Positions 1-8,801 of a stretch of DNA of 64,000 nucleotides are shown one piece after another. Numbering within the stretch: position 1 is the stretch's first letter; each line of letters opens with the position of its first letter. The stretch lies in assembly GCA_903835075.1 (NCBI GenBank), contig CAILLM010000008.1, positions 47,861-111,860 of the forward strand, written 5' to 3'. A program made the translations under genes and the position numbers. Below the pieces are notes generated by a model. That model worked only from the letters and a program-made list of their open reading frames with translations, searched no databases and had not been told where the DNA came from. Source of the DNA: Candidatus Staskawiczbacteria bacterium. GTDB lineage: Bacteria > Patescibacteria > Paceibacteria > Paceibacterales > Staskawiczbacteraceae.

Positions 1-3000
1 CTTTCCAACCAAAATTGCAATTCTTCCTGGAATTTTATACTCTATTATATCTTTTTTATTTCCAACTTTTTTATCTGCTTGAATTTTAACAATTCTTCTT
101 TCTTCATCAACATCAATAACTTTTCCTTCCACCAAAGACATTATTGCTTCTCCTTTTGGAGATCGGCACTCAAAAATTTCTTCAATTCTTGGTAAACCAC
201 TGGTAATATCTCCTGCTCCCACAATACCTCCCAAATGGTGAGTTCTTAATGTAAGCTGAGTTCCAGGTTCTCCAATAGCTTGAGCAGCTACAATTCCAAC
301 TGCTTCTCCTGGCTTAACATGAGTGTTTCTTCCCATGTCCCAGCCATAACATTTCTGACAAACTTTTTGAGAAGATTTACAAGTTAATGGTGAAGCAACA
401 ACAACACTGGTGATTCCTATTTCTTCTGCAATTGCCTTAGCTGCTTGCCAATTGATTGCTTCATTCTTTTTAACAAAAACCATTTTACCATGTTCAACTG
501 TTTCCAAAGCTGTTCTACCAACTATTTTGAACACAAAGTCTTGTTCAATTGCTTCAGCGTCTTTTTTGTATACAGTTAAACCTGCTTTATCTCCACAGTC
601 TTCTTCAGCAACAATTACGTCGTGTGCAACATCAACCAATCTTCTAGTTAAATATCCTGCTGAAGATGTTCTTAAAGCTGAGTCTGCAGTACCTTTTCTA
701 GCTCCGTGAGTTGAAATAAAATATTCCAAAACATTAAAACCTTCCGTGAAAGATGCTTTTACTGGTAATTCTATAATATCTCCTGAAGGATTGTTCACCA
801 AACCTTTCATACCAGCCATTTGAACTGGCTGAGCCCAAGTAGCCCTAGCACCAGCAGTAATAATAGACATAACTGGTCCATCTTTAGGCAATGTTGTTTT
901 TAACAAAGCTTCAAGTTTTGACTTAACAGTTTGCCAAATTAAAATCTTTTGAGATGTCTTTTCATCAGCAGACAAAAGTCCTTTTTCAAAATGATTATCA
1001 ATTTTTCTTACTTCACCTTCAGCTGCGTCAATTAATTCTTTCTTTTCTTTTGGAACTATCAAGTCATCCATTCCCCAACTTACTCCAGACAATGTGCAGT
1101 ATTCAAAACCCAACATTTTTATTTTATCAATAATAACAACTGCCTCTTCATTAGGATATTTTTCAATAATTTCCCTAACAATTCCTTTTAATACTTTGTT
1201 ATCAATTAATTTATTTATGTATGGGTAATCATCTGGCAAAACTTCGTTTAAAATCAACCTGCCCACTGTGGTTTCAAGTAATTCGTGTTTTCCTTCTGGA
1301 TGTTTTGGATGGGGAACATAAATAACATCATTTTGACCCAAAAACTTATATTCAAAAGCAGTTTTTGCTTCAGAAGCGCTTGAATATGTTTTTATTTTCT
1401 TTGGATCTGTCCGGTCTTGAACATTACTTAATTTTGTTAAATAATAACAACCCAAAGCAATATCTCTAAACGGCCCCATAACTGGCATACCTGTTGCTGG
1501 TCTTAAAAGGTTTAGAGTAGAAAGCATAATTTCTCTTGCTTCTTTTTGAGCCTCATCAGACAAAGGCAAGTAAACAGCCATTTGGTCACCATCAAAGTCA
1601 GCATTAAAAGCTTCACAAACCAATGGGTGTAATTTAATTGTTTCTCCTTCTGTTAAAATTGGCCTAAAAGCTTGGATACCAAGTCTATGCAAGGTTGGAG
1701 CTCTATTTAACAACACCAATTTATCTTTAATTATTTCTTCCAAAATAGCCCAAACTTCAGGAGTTTTTTCTTCAACTAATCTAGCAGCTCCTCTAATGTT
1801 ATAGGCTAATTCTTTATCTAAAATTCTTTTAATTACAAATGGTTTAAAAATTTCCAATGCTAGTGTTTTTGGCAAACCGCATTGTGAAAATTTTAATTCA
1901 GGAACAACTGAAATAACCGATCTTCCGGAATAATCAACACGTTTTCCCAAAAGGTTTTGTCTAAATCTTCCTTGTTTACCAGCCAACATTGCAGCTAAAG
2001 ATTTCAACAATCTCTTTCCACCAGTTGTAGCAGTTGTTGTAACCCCCTTTCTCATTTCGTTATCAATTAAAGCGTCAACAGCTTCCTGCAACATTCTTTT
2101 TTCGTTTCTAACAATAACTGGTGGGGCTTTTATTTCTTGTAAATATTTTAACCTATTATTTCTGTTGATAACTCTTCTGTATAAATCATTTAAGTCCGAA
2201 GAAGCATATCTTCCACCATCTAATTGAACCATTGGTCTTAAATCTGGTGGTAAAACAGGTAAAACATCCATGAACATCCATTCTGGTCTTACATTTGCTC
2301 TTAACATTCCTTGAAAAAGTTTCAATCTTCTTAGAATCTTTTTCTTTGTTGCCGGAGGTGCTTCTTGAGCTTCTAATTTAATTTTTTCTGTTTCTGCTTC
2401 TAAATCAATTTTTGAAAATATTTCTTTTACAACTTCAGCTCCTGTGCCTGCCTCAAAAACCTCTCCATATTTCATTGAAATTGTATGATAAACAACTTCA
2501 GACAAAATTCTTAAAGGCTTTATGTCTAATAATTCTTCCTTGGCTTTTTCTCTGGCTTGTTTTAATTCTGTTTTTGCGGCTTCGGTTTTTTCTTTTTTAA
2601 CTTTTGATTTATATTCTTGTTCAATTGCTTCCATTATGGCGTCCCTGGCAGCTTCGTTAACACTGGTAATAATATAAGATGAAAAATAAATAACTTTTTC
2701 TAATTGCTGAGAACTTTTATCTAAAACCAAACCCATTCTTGAGGGAACTCCTCTTAAAAACCAAATATGCGAAACTGGAGTATACAACTTAATGTGCCCC
2801 ATTCTTTCACGCCTTACAGAAGACTTTGTAACTTCAACTCCGCATCTATCACAAACAACTCCTTTATATCTTATTCTTTTGTATTTTCCACAAGCACACT
2901 CATAGTCTTTTTCAGGCCCAAAAATTCTTTCATCAAAAAGTCCGTCCTTTTCAGGTTTTTGCGTGCGGTAGTTAATTGTTTCTGGTTTAATTACTTCGCC

Positions 3001-3072
3001 ATGAGACCAGGACATTATGTCCTCGGGTGAAGCAATTTTAATTCTGATTGATTCTAAGTCTAATACTCGCAT
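1..3072 (-). CDS. rpoC: DNA-directed RNA polymerase subunit beta' (C-terminus beyond the window)
   Basis: This is the catalytic large subunit of RNA polymerase. The N-terminus reads MRVLDLESIRIKIASPEDI. It is followed by the zinc-ribbon cysteines (CACGKYKR, then CDRC) and the RMGHIKLYTPVSHIWF region. The metal-chelating NADFDGDQM active-site loop is encoded near 1590-1610, and the bridge-helix/trigger-loop part (GEPGTQLTLRTHH) near 240-270. The frame is open to base 1, so roughly 1020 residues are visible. The start at 3072 lies 38 bases after the rpoB stop, the usual rpoBC order, so the two should be co-transcribed. The family assignment is certain; only the C-terminus is missing. Confidence 0.98.
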   Translation of the reverse strand, partial: MRVLDLESIRIKIASPEDIMSWSHGEVIKPETINYRTQKPEKDGLFDERIFGPEKDYECACGKYKRIRYKGVVCDRCGVEVTKSSVRRERMGHIKLYTPVSHIWFLRGVPSRMGLVLDKSSQQLEKVIYFSSYIITSVNEAARDAIMEAIEQEYKSKVKKEKTEAAKTELKQAREKAKEELLDIKPLRILSEVVYHTISMKYGEVFEAGTGAEVVKEIFSKIDLEAETEKIKLEAQEAPPATKKKILRRLKLFQGMLRANVRPEWMFMDVLPVLPPDLRPMVQLDGGRYASSDLNDLYRRVINRNNRLKYLQEIKAPPVIVRNEKRMLQEAVDALIDNEMRKGVTTTATTGGKRLLKSLAAMLAGKQGRFRQNLLGKRVDYSGRSVISVVPELKFSQCGLPKTLALEIFKPFVIKRILDKELAYNIRGAARLVEEKTPEVWAILEEIIKDKLVLLNRAPTLHRLGIQAFRPILTEGETIKLHPLVCEAFNADFDGDQMAVYLPLSDEAQKEAREIMLSTLNLLRPATGMPVMGPFRDIALGCYYLTKLSNVQDRTDPKKIKTYSSASEAKTAFEYKFLGQNDVIYVPHPKHPEGKHELLETTVGRLILNEVLPDDYPYINKLIDNKVLKGIVREIIEKYPNEEAVVIIDKIKMLGFEYCTLSGVSWGMDDLIVPKEKKELIDAAEGEVRKIDNHFEKGLLSADEKTSQKILIWQTVKSKLEALLKTTLPKDGPVMSIITAGARATWAQPVQMAGMKGLVNNPSGDIIELPVKASFTEGFNVLEYFISTHGARKGTADSALRTSSAGYLTRRLVDVAHDVIVAEEDCGDKAGLTVYKKDAEAIEQDFVFKIVGRTALETVEHGKMVFVKKNEAINWQAAKAIAEEIGITSVVVASPLTCKSSQKVCQKCYGWDMGRNTHVKPGEAVGIVAAQAIGEPGTQLTLRTHHLGGIVGAGDITSGLPRIEEIFECRSPKGEAIMSLVEGKVIDVDEERRIVKIQADKKVGNKKDIIEYKIPGRIAILVGK

Positions 3073-3110
3073 GGGTTTAAGTTTTAGTTTATTTTAGAAA
3101 CTATAAATTT

Positions 3111-6100
3111 TTATCTGTTGTCTCTTCTGTTTTCGCGTTCGTCATCGCGTTCTAATCTTGGTCTTTCTTTGACTTCTACTGACATACCAAGAGATTTTAA
3201 CTCAGCAACGAGCAAATTAAAGGAAGCTGGAATATTTGGATTCCTAATTGGCTCACCTTTTAATATAGACTCGTAAGCTGCGGCTCTTCCTTGGACATCG
3301 TCAGATTTAATTGTTAACATTTCCTGCAAAATATGAGCCACTCCATAACCTTCGAGTGCCCACACCTCCATTTCTCCAAATCTCTGACCTCCAAATTGAG
3401 CTTTTCCGCCCAATGGTTGTTGAGTAATTAAAGAATAAGGCCCAATAGATCTGGCGTGAACTTTATCATCAACCATGTGAATTAATTTCATCACATACAT
3501 ATATCCAACCGTAACTGGAGTTGGAAATGGCAAACCTGTTCGGCCATCATAAATTGTCATTTGACCAGATTCTGGCAAACCTGCTAATTTTAATTCCCTT
3601 TTAACATCTTCTTGGTTGGCCCCAATTAAAGCAGGAGTAATAGCCAAATATCCCAATGCATGAGCTGCTAATCCAAGGTGAGTTTCTAAAATTTGTCCCA
3701 AGTTCATACGAGAAGGAACCGACAATGGGGAAATTACCAAATCAACTGGAGTTCCGTCTGCCAAAAATGGCATTTCATGTTCAGCCAAAACTCTTGAGAC
3801 AACTCCTTTGTTTCCGTGCCTTCCCACCAATTTATCTCCAACTTTTGCTTTTCTAGATTCAGCAACTTCAACTTTAATTCTTTTTATAACTCCAGGCTCC
3901 AATTTGTGACCCAAGTCTCTTGAGAAAATTGTTACATTAACAACTTTTCCATTTTTTCCATGCTCCATTCTCAAAGAAGAATCTTTTACATCTTTAGCTT
4001 TATCTCCAAAAATTGCTCTTAGCAATCTTTCTTCAGGAGTTAATTCTGCTTCTCCTTTTGGTGAAATTTTTCCAACCAAAATGTCGTTTGGGCCAACGGC
4101 TGCTCCAACCCTTATAATTCCTTCTTCGTCTAAATCTTTTAATTTTTCTTCTCCAACGTTTGGAATATCACTTGTTGTAACTTCGGGTCCAAGTTTTGTT
4201 TCACGCACATCACAAGTAAAATCTTCAATGTGAATTGATGTAAATTCATCTTCTTTACCAAGTCTTTCTGAAATTGTCATTGAGTCTTCAAATCCTCCTC
4301 CTCTCAAAGGCAAGAAACAAACTAACACATTTCTACCCAATGCCAATCTTCCTTGAGAAATTGCAGCTCCATCGGCCAAAACATCTCCTTTTTTAACTTT
4401 TTCACCTTTTTCAACAATTGGCTTTTGGTGGAAGCATGAGTATTGGTTGGTTCTTACAAAAGTTTGCAATTCATAATCTTCTTCTCTAGCTGGTTTTTTG
4501 CCAGAAGCTTCGTATTTAACTAAAATATGTTGTCCGTCAACTTCTTTAATAACTCCATCAGCTTCAGCTAAAATAACTTGCCCAGAATCTCTAGCAACAT
4601 TTCTTTCTGTTCCTGTTCCAACCAAAGGAGCCTCTGGTTTTATAAGAGGTACTGCCTGACGTTGCATGTTAGAACCCATCAATGCACGAGATGCGTCGTC
4701 ATGATTTAAAAATGGAATTAATGAAGTAGCAACTGAAATAAATTGCTTTGAAGAAACATCTATATAGTCAATGTCCTCAATTTTAACTTCTTCTGGCTCA
4801 CCTTTAACTCTAGCCTCAACTTTGTCTGGGGCAATCTCGGGAAGAATTTTTAATGCATCTGTTAGTGGGACTGAAGCAGGGGCAACATTGTGCCTTTCTT
4901 CTTCTTGGGCTGATAAATATTCAACCACGTCAGTGACTTTACCATTTTTAACTTTAAAATATGGAGCTTCAATAAAACCATAAGGGTTTATTTTGGCAAA
5001 AGTAGCCAAGTGGCCTACCAAACCAACGTTAGGACCTTCTGGGGTCTCAATAGGACAAATTCTACCATAGTGAGAAGGCTGAACGTCTCTAACTTCAAAA
5101 CCAGCTCTTTCTCTGGTTAATCCACCAGGTCCTGTTGTTGTCAATCTTCTTTTATGCTCTAATTCTGCCAATGGATTTTCGTTATCCATAAACTGCGAGA
5201 ATTGGGATGAAGTAAAAAATTCCTTAACAACTGCAATTAGTGGTCTTGGGTTTATAAGCTGTATTGGCGTAATTGTGCTGGCCTCTAATGTGGACATTTT
5301 ATCTTTTATAATTCTTTCCATTCTCATCAAGCCAACTCTCAATCTGTTTTGCAAAAGCTCAGACAATGTTCTAACTCTTCTATTTCCTAAGTGGTCAACC
5401 TGATCAGCTTTGGCCATTGGGTCGTTGTTCAATCTAATAACTTCCTTAACAACTTCCACAATATCTTCAATTTTCAACATTCTATCCTCTTTCTTGATTT
5501 CTGAATTTAAATCTTTGGGGGCTAAGTTTGGTAAGCGCAACCATGTTTTCCATCTTCCAACTTTTGACAAGTCATATCTGTCAAAATTAAAAAACATATT
5601 AAAAATTAAATCCTGAGCTGTATCTGGAGTAACCAAATCACCTGGTCTTAATCTTCTGTAAACTTCCACTAAAGCTTCTTTTTGGTCTTTACAAGTGTCA
5701 CGTTTTAATGTTTCTTTTATATATTGTATTTCTCCTGTATCAATATCTTTGAATGCATCTTCAACTGCTTTAATGTCCTTTAAGCCCAAAGCCATCAACA
5801 AGGTTGTTGCAGGAACTTTTCTTTTCCTATTTATTTTGACTCCAATAAATCCTGACTCTTCTGTTTCAAATTCAAGCCAAGCTCCGCGGTTGGGAATAAT
5901 CTTAGAACCAAAATAATTTTTTCCTCTCCAAAGTCTGGCGGTAAAAAATGCTCCCGGAGAACGAATTAACTGTGAAACAATAACTCTTTCAACTCCATTT
6001 ACAACAAAAGTTGCCCTTTCTGTCATAACAGGGAAATCTGCCAAATAAACCTCTTGTTCTTTTACTTCTTTGGTTTTAAGGTTTACTAATTTAATTTTTA

Positions 6101-6368
6101 CTCTTAAAGACGCCTCAAGAGAACCATTGTTCTTTTTAGCATCTAAACCATTTTTGTAGTTTGGTTTTGAAAGTTTGTAATCTCCAAAATAAATTTCAAA
6201 CTCTTTTCCAGTATAATCTCTAATAGGAGATATTTCTTCTAATAATTCTTTTACTCTAACTTCCCAAAAATCTTCATAAGCCTCTTTTTGCATTGTCAAA
6301 AGATGAGGCGTAGAATATTGCAACTTAGATTTTGAAAAGTTCTTTACTTTACTAATAATTTCTGCCAT
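3111..6368 (-). CDS. rpoB: DNA-directed RNA polymerase subunit beta
   Basis: The beta subunit of RNA polymerase, 1085 residues. This is shorter than the E. coli protein (1342) and lacks the large lineage-specific insertions. Visible family signatures are the rifampicin-pocket segment SQFSQFMDNENPLAELEHKR, GRICPIETPEGPNVGL, GRNVLVCFLPLRGGGFEDS, and the C-terminal GKAQFGGQRFGEMEVWALEGYG. The tail is charged and Arg-rich. A near-consensus promoter (6598-6626) and a leader of about 220 nt with an inverted repeat precede it. rpoC follows. The ribosomal protein genes that often precede rpoB (rplJ, rplL) are not next to it here. Confidence 0.99.
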   Translation of the reverse strand: MAEIISKVKNFSKSKLQYSTPHLLTMQKEAYEDFWEVRVKELLEEISPIRDYTGKEFEIYFGDYKLSKPNYKNGLDAKKNNGSLEASLRVKIKLVNLKTKEVKEQEVYLADFPVMTERATFVVNGVERVIVSQLIRSPGAFFTARLWRGKNYFGSKIIPNRGAWLEFETEESGFIGVKINRKRKVPATTLLMALGLKDIKAVEDAFKDIDTGEIQYIKETLKRDTCKDQKEALVEVYRRLRPGDLVTPDTAQDLIFNMFFNFDRYDLSKVGRWKTWLRLPNLAPKDLNSEIKKEDRMLKIEDIVEVVKEVIRLNNDPMAKADQVDHLGNRRVRTLSELLQNRLRVGLMRMERIIKDKMSTLEASTITPIQLINPRPLIAVVKEFFTSSQFSQFMDNENPLAELEHKRRLTTTGPGGLTRERAGFEVRDVQPSHYGRICPIETPEGPNVGLVGHLATFAKINPYGFIEAPYFKVKNGKVTDVVEYLSAQEEERHNVAPASVPLTDALKILPEIAPDKVEARVKGEPEEVKIEDIDYIDVSSKQFISVATSLIPFLNHDDASRALMGSNMQRQAVPLIKPEAPLVGTGTERNVARDSGQVILAEADGVIKEVDGQHILVKYEASGKKPAREEDYELQTFVRTNQYSCFHQKPIVEKGEKVKKGDVLADGAAISQGRLALGRNVLVCFLPLRGGGFEDSMTISERLGKEDEFTSIHIEDFTCDVRETKLGPEVTTSDIPNVGEEKLKDLDEEGIIRVGAAVGPNDILVGKISPKGEAELTPEERLLRAIFGDKAKDVKDSSLRMEHGKNGKVVNVTIFSRDLGHKLEPGVIKRIKVEVAESRKAKVGDKLVGRHGNKGVVSRVLAEHEMPFLADGTPVDLVISPLSVPSRMNLGQILETHLGLAAHALGYLAITPALIGANQEDVKRELKLAGLPESGQMTIYDGRTGLPFPTPVTVGYMYVMKLIHMVDDKVHARSIGPYSLITQQPLGGKAQFGGQRFGEMEVWALEGYGVAHILQEMLTIKSDDVQGRAAAYESILKGEPIRNPNIPASFNLLVAELKSLGMSVEVKERPRLERDDERENRRDNR

Positions 6369-6465
6369 TAATTATTTGTGCGAAGAATAGTTCACGCTTC
6401 GCGATTAAAAATATTTAAAAATTTTAACTATTAACACAAAATACCCTTTTCTTTAGGGCATTTAT

Positions 6466-6519
6466 CCCTCATCTTTTAAATAAAAAAATTTCGGCAATAA
6501 AAAATAACCGAGATGAGGG
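6466..6519 (-). promoter_or_regulatory. inverted repeat in the rpoB 5' leader
   Basis: A 9-bp perfect inverted repeat, CCCTCATCT (6466-6474) with AGATGAGGG (6511-6519), has an inner CGG/CCG pair (6492-6494 and 6508-6510). It lies between the rpoB promoter and the rpoB start, so it would form a stem in the leader RNA. A second small hairpin, CCCT/AGGG, sits at about 6444-6458. The T-rich tail of the large stem is on the plus strand, so it does not look like a minus-strand terminator. A regulatory role is inferred. Confidence 0.4.
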
Positions 6520-6597
6520 TTTTCGTTTTTCTAGAGTAAAGTTTGTGTGGCCACTGCTTTTTTATAGCCCGTTGATCAGACAGGCCTTAGTAAATGT

Positions 6598-6626
6598 ATG
6601 TTATTCTATTTTTTAAAAAGTGTCAA
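6598..6626 (-). promoter_or_regulatory. sigma70-type promoter of rpoBC
   Basis: On the minus strand the -35 box is TTGACA (6621-6626, 6/6). The spacer is 17 nt and the -10 box is TAACAT (6598-6603, 4/6). Transcription should start near 6590, giving a leader of about 220 nt before the rpoB ATG at 6368. Confidence 0.65.
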
Positions 6627-6629
6627 TAC

Positions 6630-6648
6630 CTGCCTGCCGGCAGGCAGG
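6630..6648. repeat. short palindromic repeat (CCTGCC/GGCAGG family)
   Basis: CCTGCCTGCC followed by its mirror GGCAGGCAGG, between the DUF1189 gene and the rpoB promoter. Shorter members of this motif occur at 10354-10372 (inside ligA), 22534-22553, 38812-38831 (inside tsaD) and 41973-41990 (inside the small heat shock gene). Confidence 0.6.
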
Positions 6649-6650
6649 GT

Positions 6651-7538
6651 CTAAACCACCGATGGTGTCGCCTCTTGAGCTTTATCTTTTTTCAAATTTA
6701 AGAAAGCTGAGATAATGAGCAATATTGAAAATAGAAATGTAAATGTTAATTTAGGTGAAATTGCACCTAGGATGCTGGTTATAATAATTGGAGTAATCAT
6801 TAATTGCATACCCGCCTTGTAGGAGCCTTTATATCCAATTTTCAATTCTTTAATTTTTGCAATCAGCCATACTAGCAAAGCACCAAATAACAAATAAACC
6901 ATATGCACCAATACTAAAAAGAATCCCCCTATGTACGCTCCAATTATGATTATTGGGTAAAGAATGACTAAGTATGGCTTAACTTTATTTACTCCCATAG
7001 AAATTATGTCTCTATTTAATGTGACATCTTTAACTTCCGATAACGGTGCCACTGTGATTGCGCCATCTTTCATATAAATTGCACTGTCTGCGGTTAAAAG
7101 TAGGAAAGTTTTGTAGGAATTGAAAGTTGCCACATCAAATTTATTTTTAGTATCAATTACCACCAAATTATCCAACTGAGTTAATTTATTCGCTGGAATA
7201 CCGTTTATCTTAGCATCGGACGAATTAAAACCATTATTATCCTTAAATGCATCGGGCATTTTTATAAAATAAGGCTCTTGAACGTTTGTAGAAACAACGC
7301 CATTTTTAACGCTTATTATAAGTTCTTGTGGAAAATAATTAGGCGCCAAAGACAGTTTGCTTGGCAAAGCGCTAACAAATGGGGTAAGTTTTACAGTAGC
7401 TACAACTGCAAAAACCACGGCGAAAAGCAACGCAAAAGCTAACAAAAACTTAAATGAATAAGAAAATGGTTTTTCTAAAACTTCTTTATAATATTTAGGA
7501 CTGTAAATGCTATTTTTTATTTTTACAAAAATATTCAT
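6651..7538 (-). CDS. DUF1189-like integral membrane protein
   Basis: A 295-residue membrane protein. The N-terminus (NSIYSPKYYKEVLEKPFSY) resembles DUF1189, a family of unknown function: a YSPKFY-type motif, then a transmembrane helix (about residues 28-52), an extracytoplasmic domain (about 55-180) and several C-terminal helices (about 190-280). It lies 38 bases downstream of rodA on the same strand, so co-transcription with the shape gene is likely. The function is unknown and the family call rests on the N-terminal motif and topology only. Confidence 0.6.
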   Translation of the reverse strand: MNIFVKIKNSIYSPKYYKEVLEKPFSYSFKFLLAFALLFAVVFAVVATVKLTPFVSALPSKLSLAPNYFPQELIISVKNGVVSTNVQEPYFIKMPDAFKDNNGFNSSDAKINGIPANKLTQLDNLVVIDTKNKFDVATFNSYKTFLLLTADSAIYMKDGAITVAPLSEVKDVTLNRDIISMGVNKVKPYLVILYPIIIIGAYIGGFFLVLVHMVYLLFGALLVWLIAKIKELKIGYKGSYKAGMQLMITPIIITSILGAISPKLTFTFLFSILLIISAFLNLKKDKAQEATPSVV

Positions 7539-7576
7539 ATTTTTAAGTTTAATTATCTTTAATTATTATACCACAA

Positions 7577-8668
7577 TTATCTCCTTATCTTAATGCTTTG
7601 TAAAATTCCGAGGGAAACAAAGTTACCAATTAAGCCCGAGCCACCATAAGAAATAAACGGCAAATAAATTCCCACAACTGGTAATAAAGATAAATTCATT
7701 CCTATATTTATAAAAAATTGAGCAATTAAAATAACTGCGAAACCAGTTGCAAATAACCGCGGAAAATTAGAACTAGAATCAATAGCAATTTTTAAAACCC
7801 GCCATACCAAAAATCCATATGAAAAAAATAACACCAAAACCCCAAGCATTCCCCATTCTTCAGCAATTACAGAAAAAATAAAATCTGTATGGGGCTCGGG
7901 CAAAAATCCATATTGCACCTGACTACCCTTACCCATCCCCTCCCCTAAAATTTGTCCAGAACCAACTGAAATTTTTGTTTGATTTTGACTCCATGAAGCA
8001 CCCAAATAATCATATGGGAATAAAAAGGCCGTAACTCTTTCTTTTTGATAATCTTTAAGAAGAAAAGTCCAAGCAATTCCCGAAACCAACATAAAACATA
8101 AAAAAAGTATAAGAAAATGTTTTAGCTTGATACCAGACACCAATAAAATCCCCAGCCAAATACAAACTAGCACCATTGTGCCACCCAAATCAGGTTTAAT
8201 AAACACAAAAATTGCAGGGATTACAACGTAAAGTCCAGAATAAATAATATGCCTAAATTTATACATTTCAACGTGTCGCATTGAGAAATATTTTGCCAGC
8301 AATACCACCAAAACAATCTTAGCTGGCTCAATGGGGTCTAAAGAAAATATTCCAATTTTATACCACCCCCTAGTTCCACGGATTATTGGTGCAAAGAAAT
8401 GTAATCCTGCCAACATTAGTACGCAAGCCCCATATAAAATTAAAATTAGATAAGAGTTGTTTTTTAAAACTCTGTAATCAAAAAAACTTACCAAAAACAT
8501 TAATACTGCCCCAACAGCAAAAAACATAATCTGCTTTGTAAGGTAAGAAAAATCGCTCTTCGCAATTGCAACGCTATAAAGAGACACCAACCCAAAACAC
8601 ACCAACACAAAAGCTGATATAATTATTCCCCAATCCAATTTTCTGATTTGACTTGATATTATGCCCAT
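7577..8668 (-). CDS. rodA: rod-shape-determining protein RodA (SEDS peptidoglycan glycosyltransferase)
   Basis: A polytopic SEDS-family protein, 363 residues, which polymerises lipid II during side-wall synthesis. Recognisable motifs are GTRGWYKIGIFSLDPIEPAKI, the extracellular YGFLPEPHTDFIFSVIAEEWG, and the C-terminal LPFISYGGSGLIGN. About ten hydrophobic helices are visible. No partner PBP2 or mre genes lie in this window. RodA is preferred over FtsW because of the short N-terminus and the IEPAK motif context, but paralogues are hard to separate by eye. Confidence 0.9.
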   Translation of the reverse strand: MGIISSQIRKLDWGIIISAFVLVCFGLVSLYSVAIAKSDFSYLTKQIMFFAVGAVLMFLVSFFDYRVLKNNSYLILILYGACVLMLAGLHFFAPIIRGTRGWYKIGIFSLDPIEPAKIVLVVLLAKYFSMRHVEMYKFRHIIYSGLYVVIPAIFVFIKPDLGGTMVLVCIWLGILLVSGIKLKHFLILFLCFMLVSGIAWTFLLKDYQKERVTAFLFPYDYLGASWSQNQTKISVGSGQILGEGMGKGSQVQYGFLPEPHTDFIFSVIAEEWGMLGVLVLFFSYGFLVWRVLKIAIDSSSNFPRLFATGFAVILIAQFFINIGMNLSLLPVVGIYLPFISYGGSGLIGNFVSLGILQSIKIRR

Positions 8669-8741
8669 TTAAAAAATAACTTACTATTGGTATTTAAACA
8701 TCGAAAACGCTTATCTCGCACCCTTCATTAAAAAAATAAAT

Positions 8742-8792
8742 AAAAGGCTGTTTAATTGATTTGTAAAAATTCCCATTATTTAATAGCCTTTT
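8742..8792. terminator. candidate terminator between ligA and rodA
   Basis: AAAAGGCT (8742-8749) pairs with AGCCTTTT (8785-8792). In the ligA direction the stem is followed by T-rich sequence, fitting termination after ligA. The loop is long (35 nt), so this is only moderately supported. Confidence 0.45.
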
Positions 8793-8801
8793 TATATTTA
8801 T

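Noticed and set aside
1..6368. Long plus-strand frames opposite rpoB and rpoC
   Set aside because: Low-complexity antisense translations of conserved genes with no start signals.
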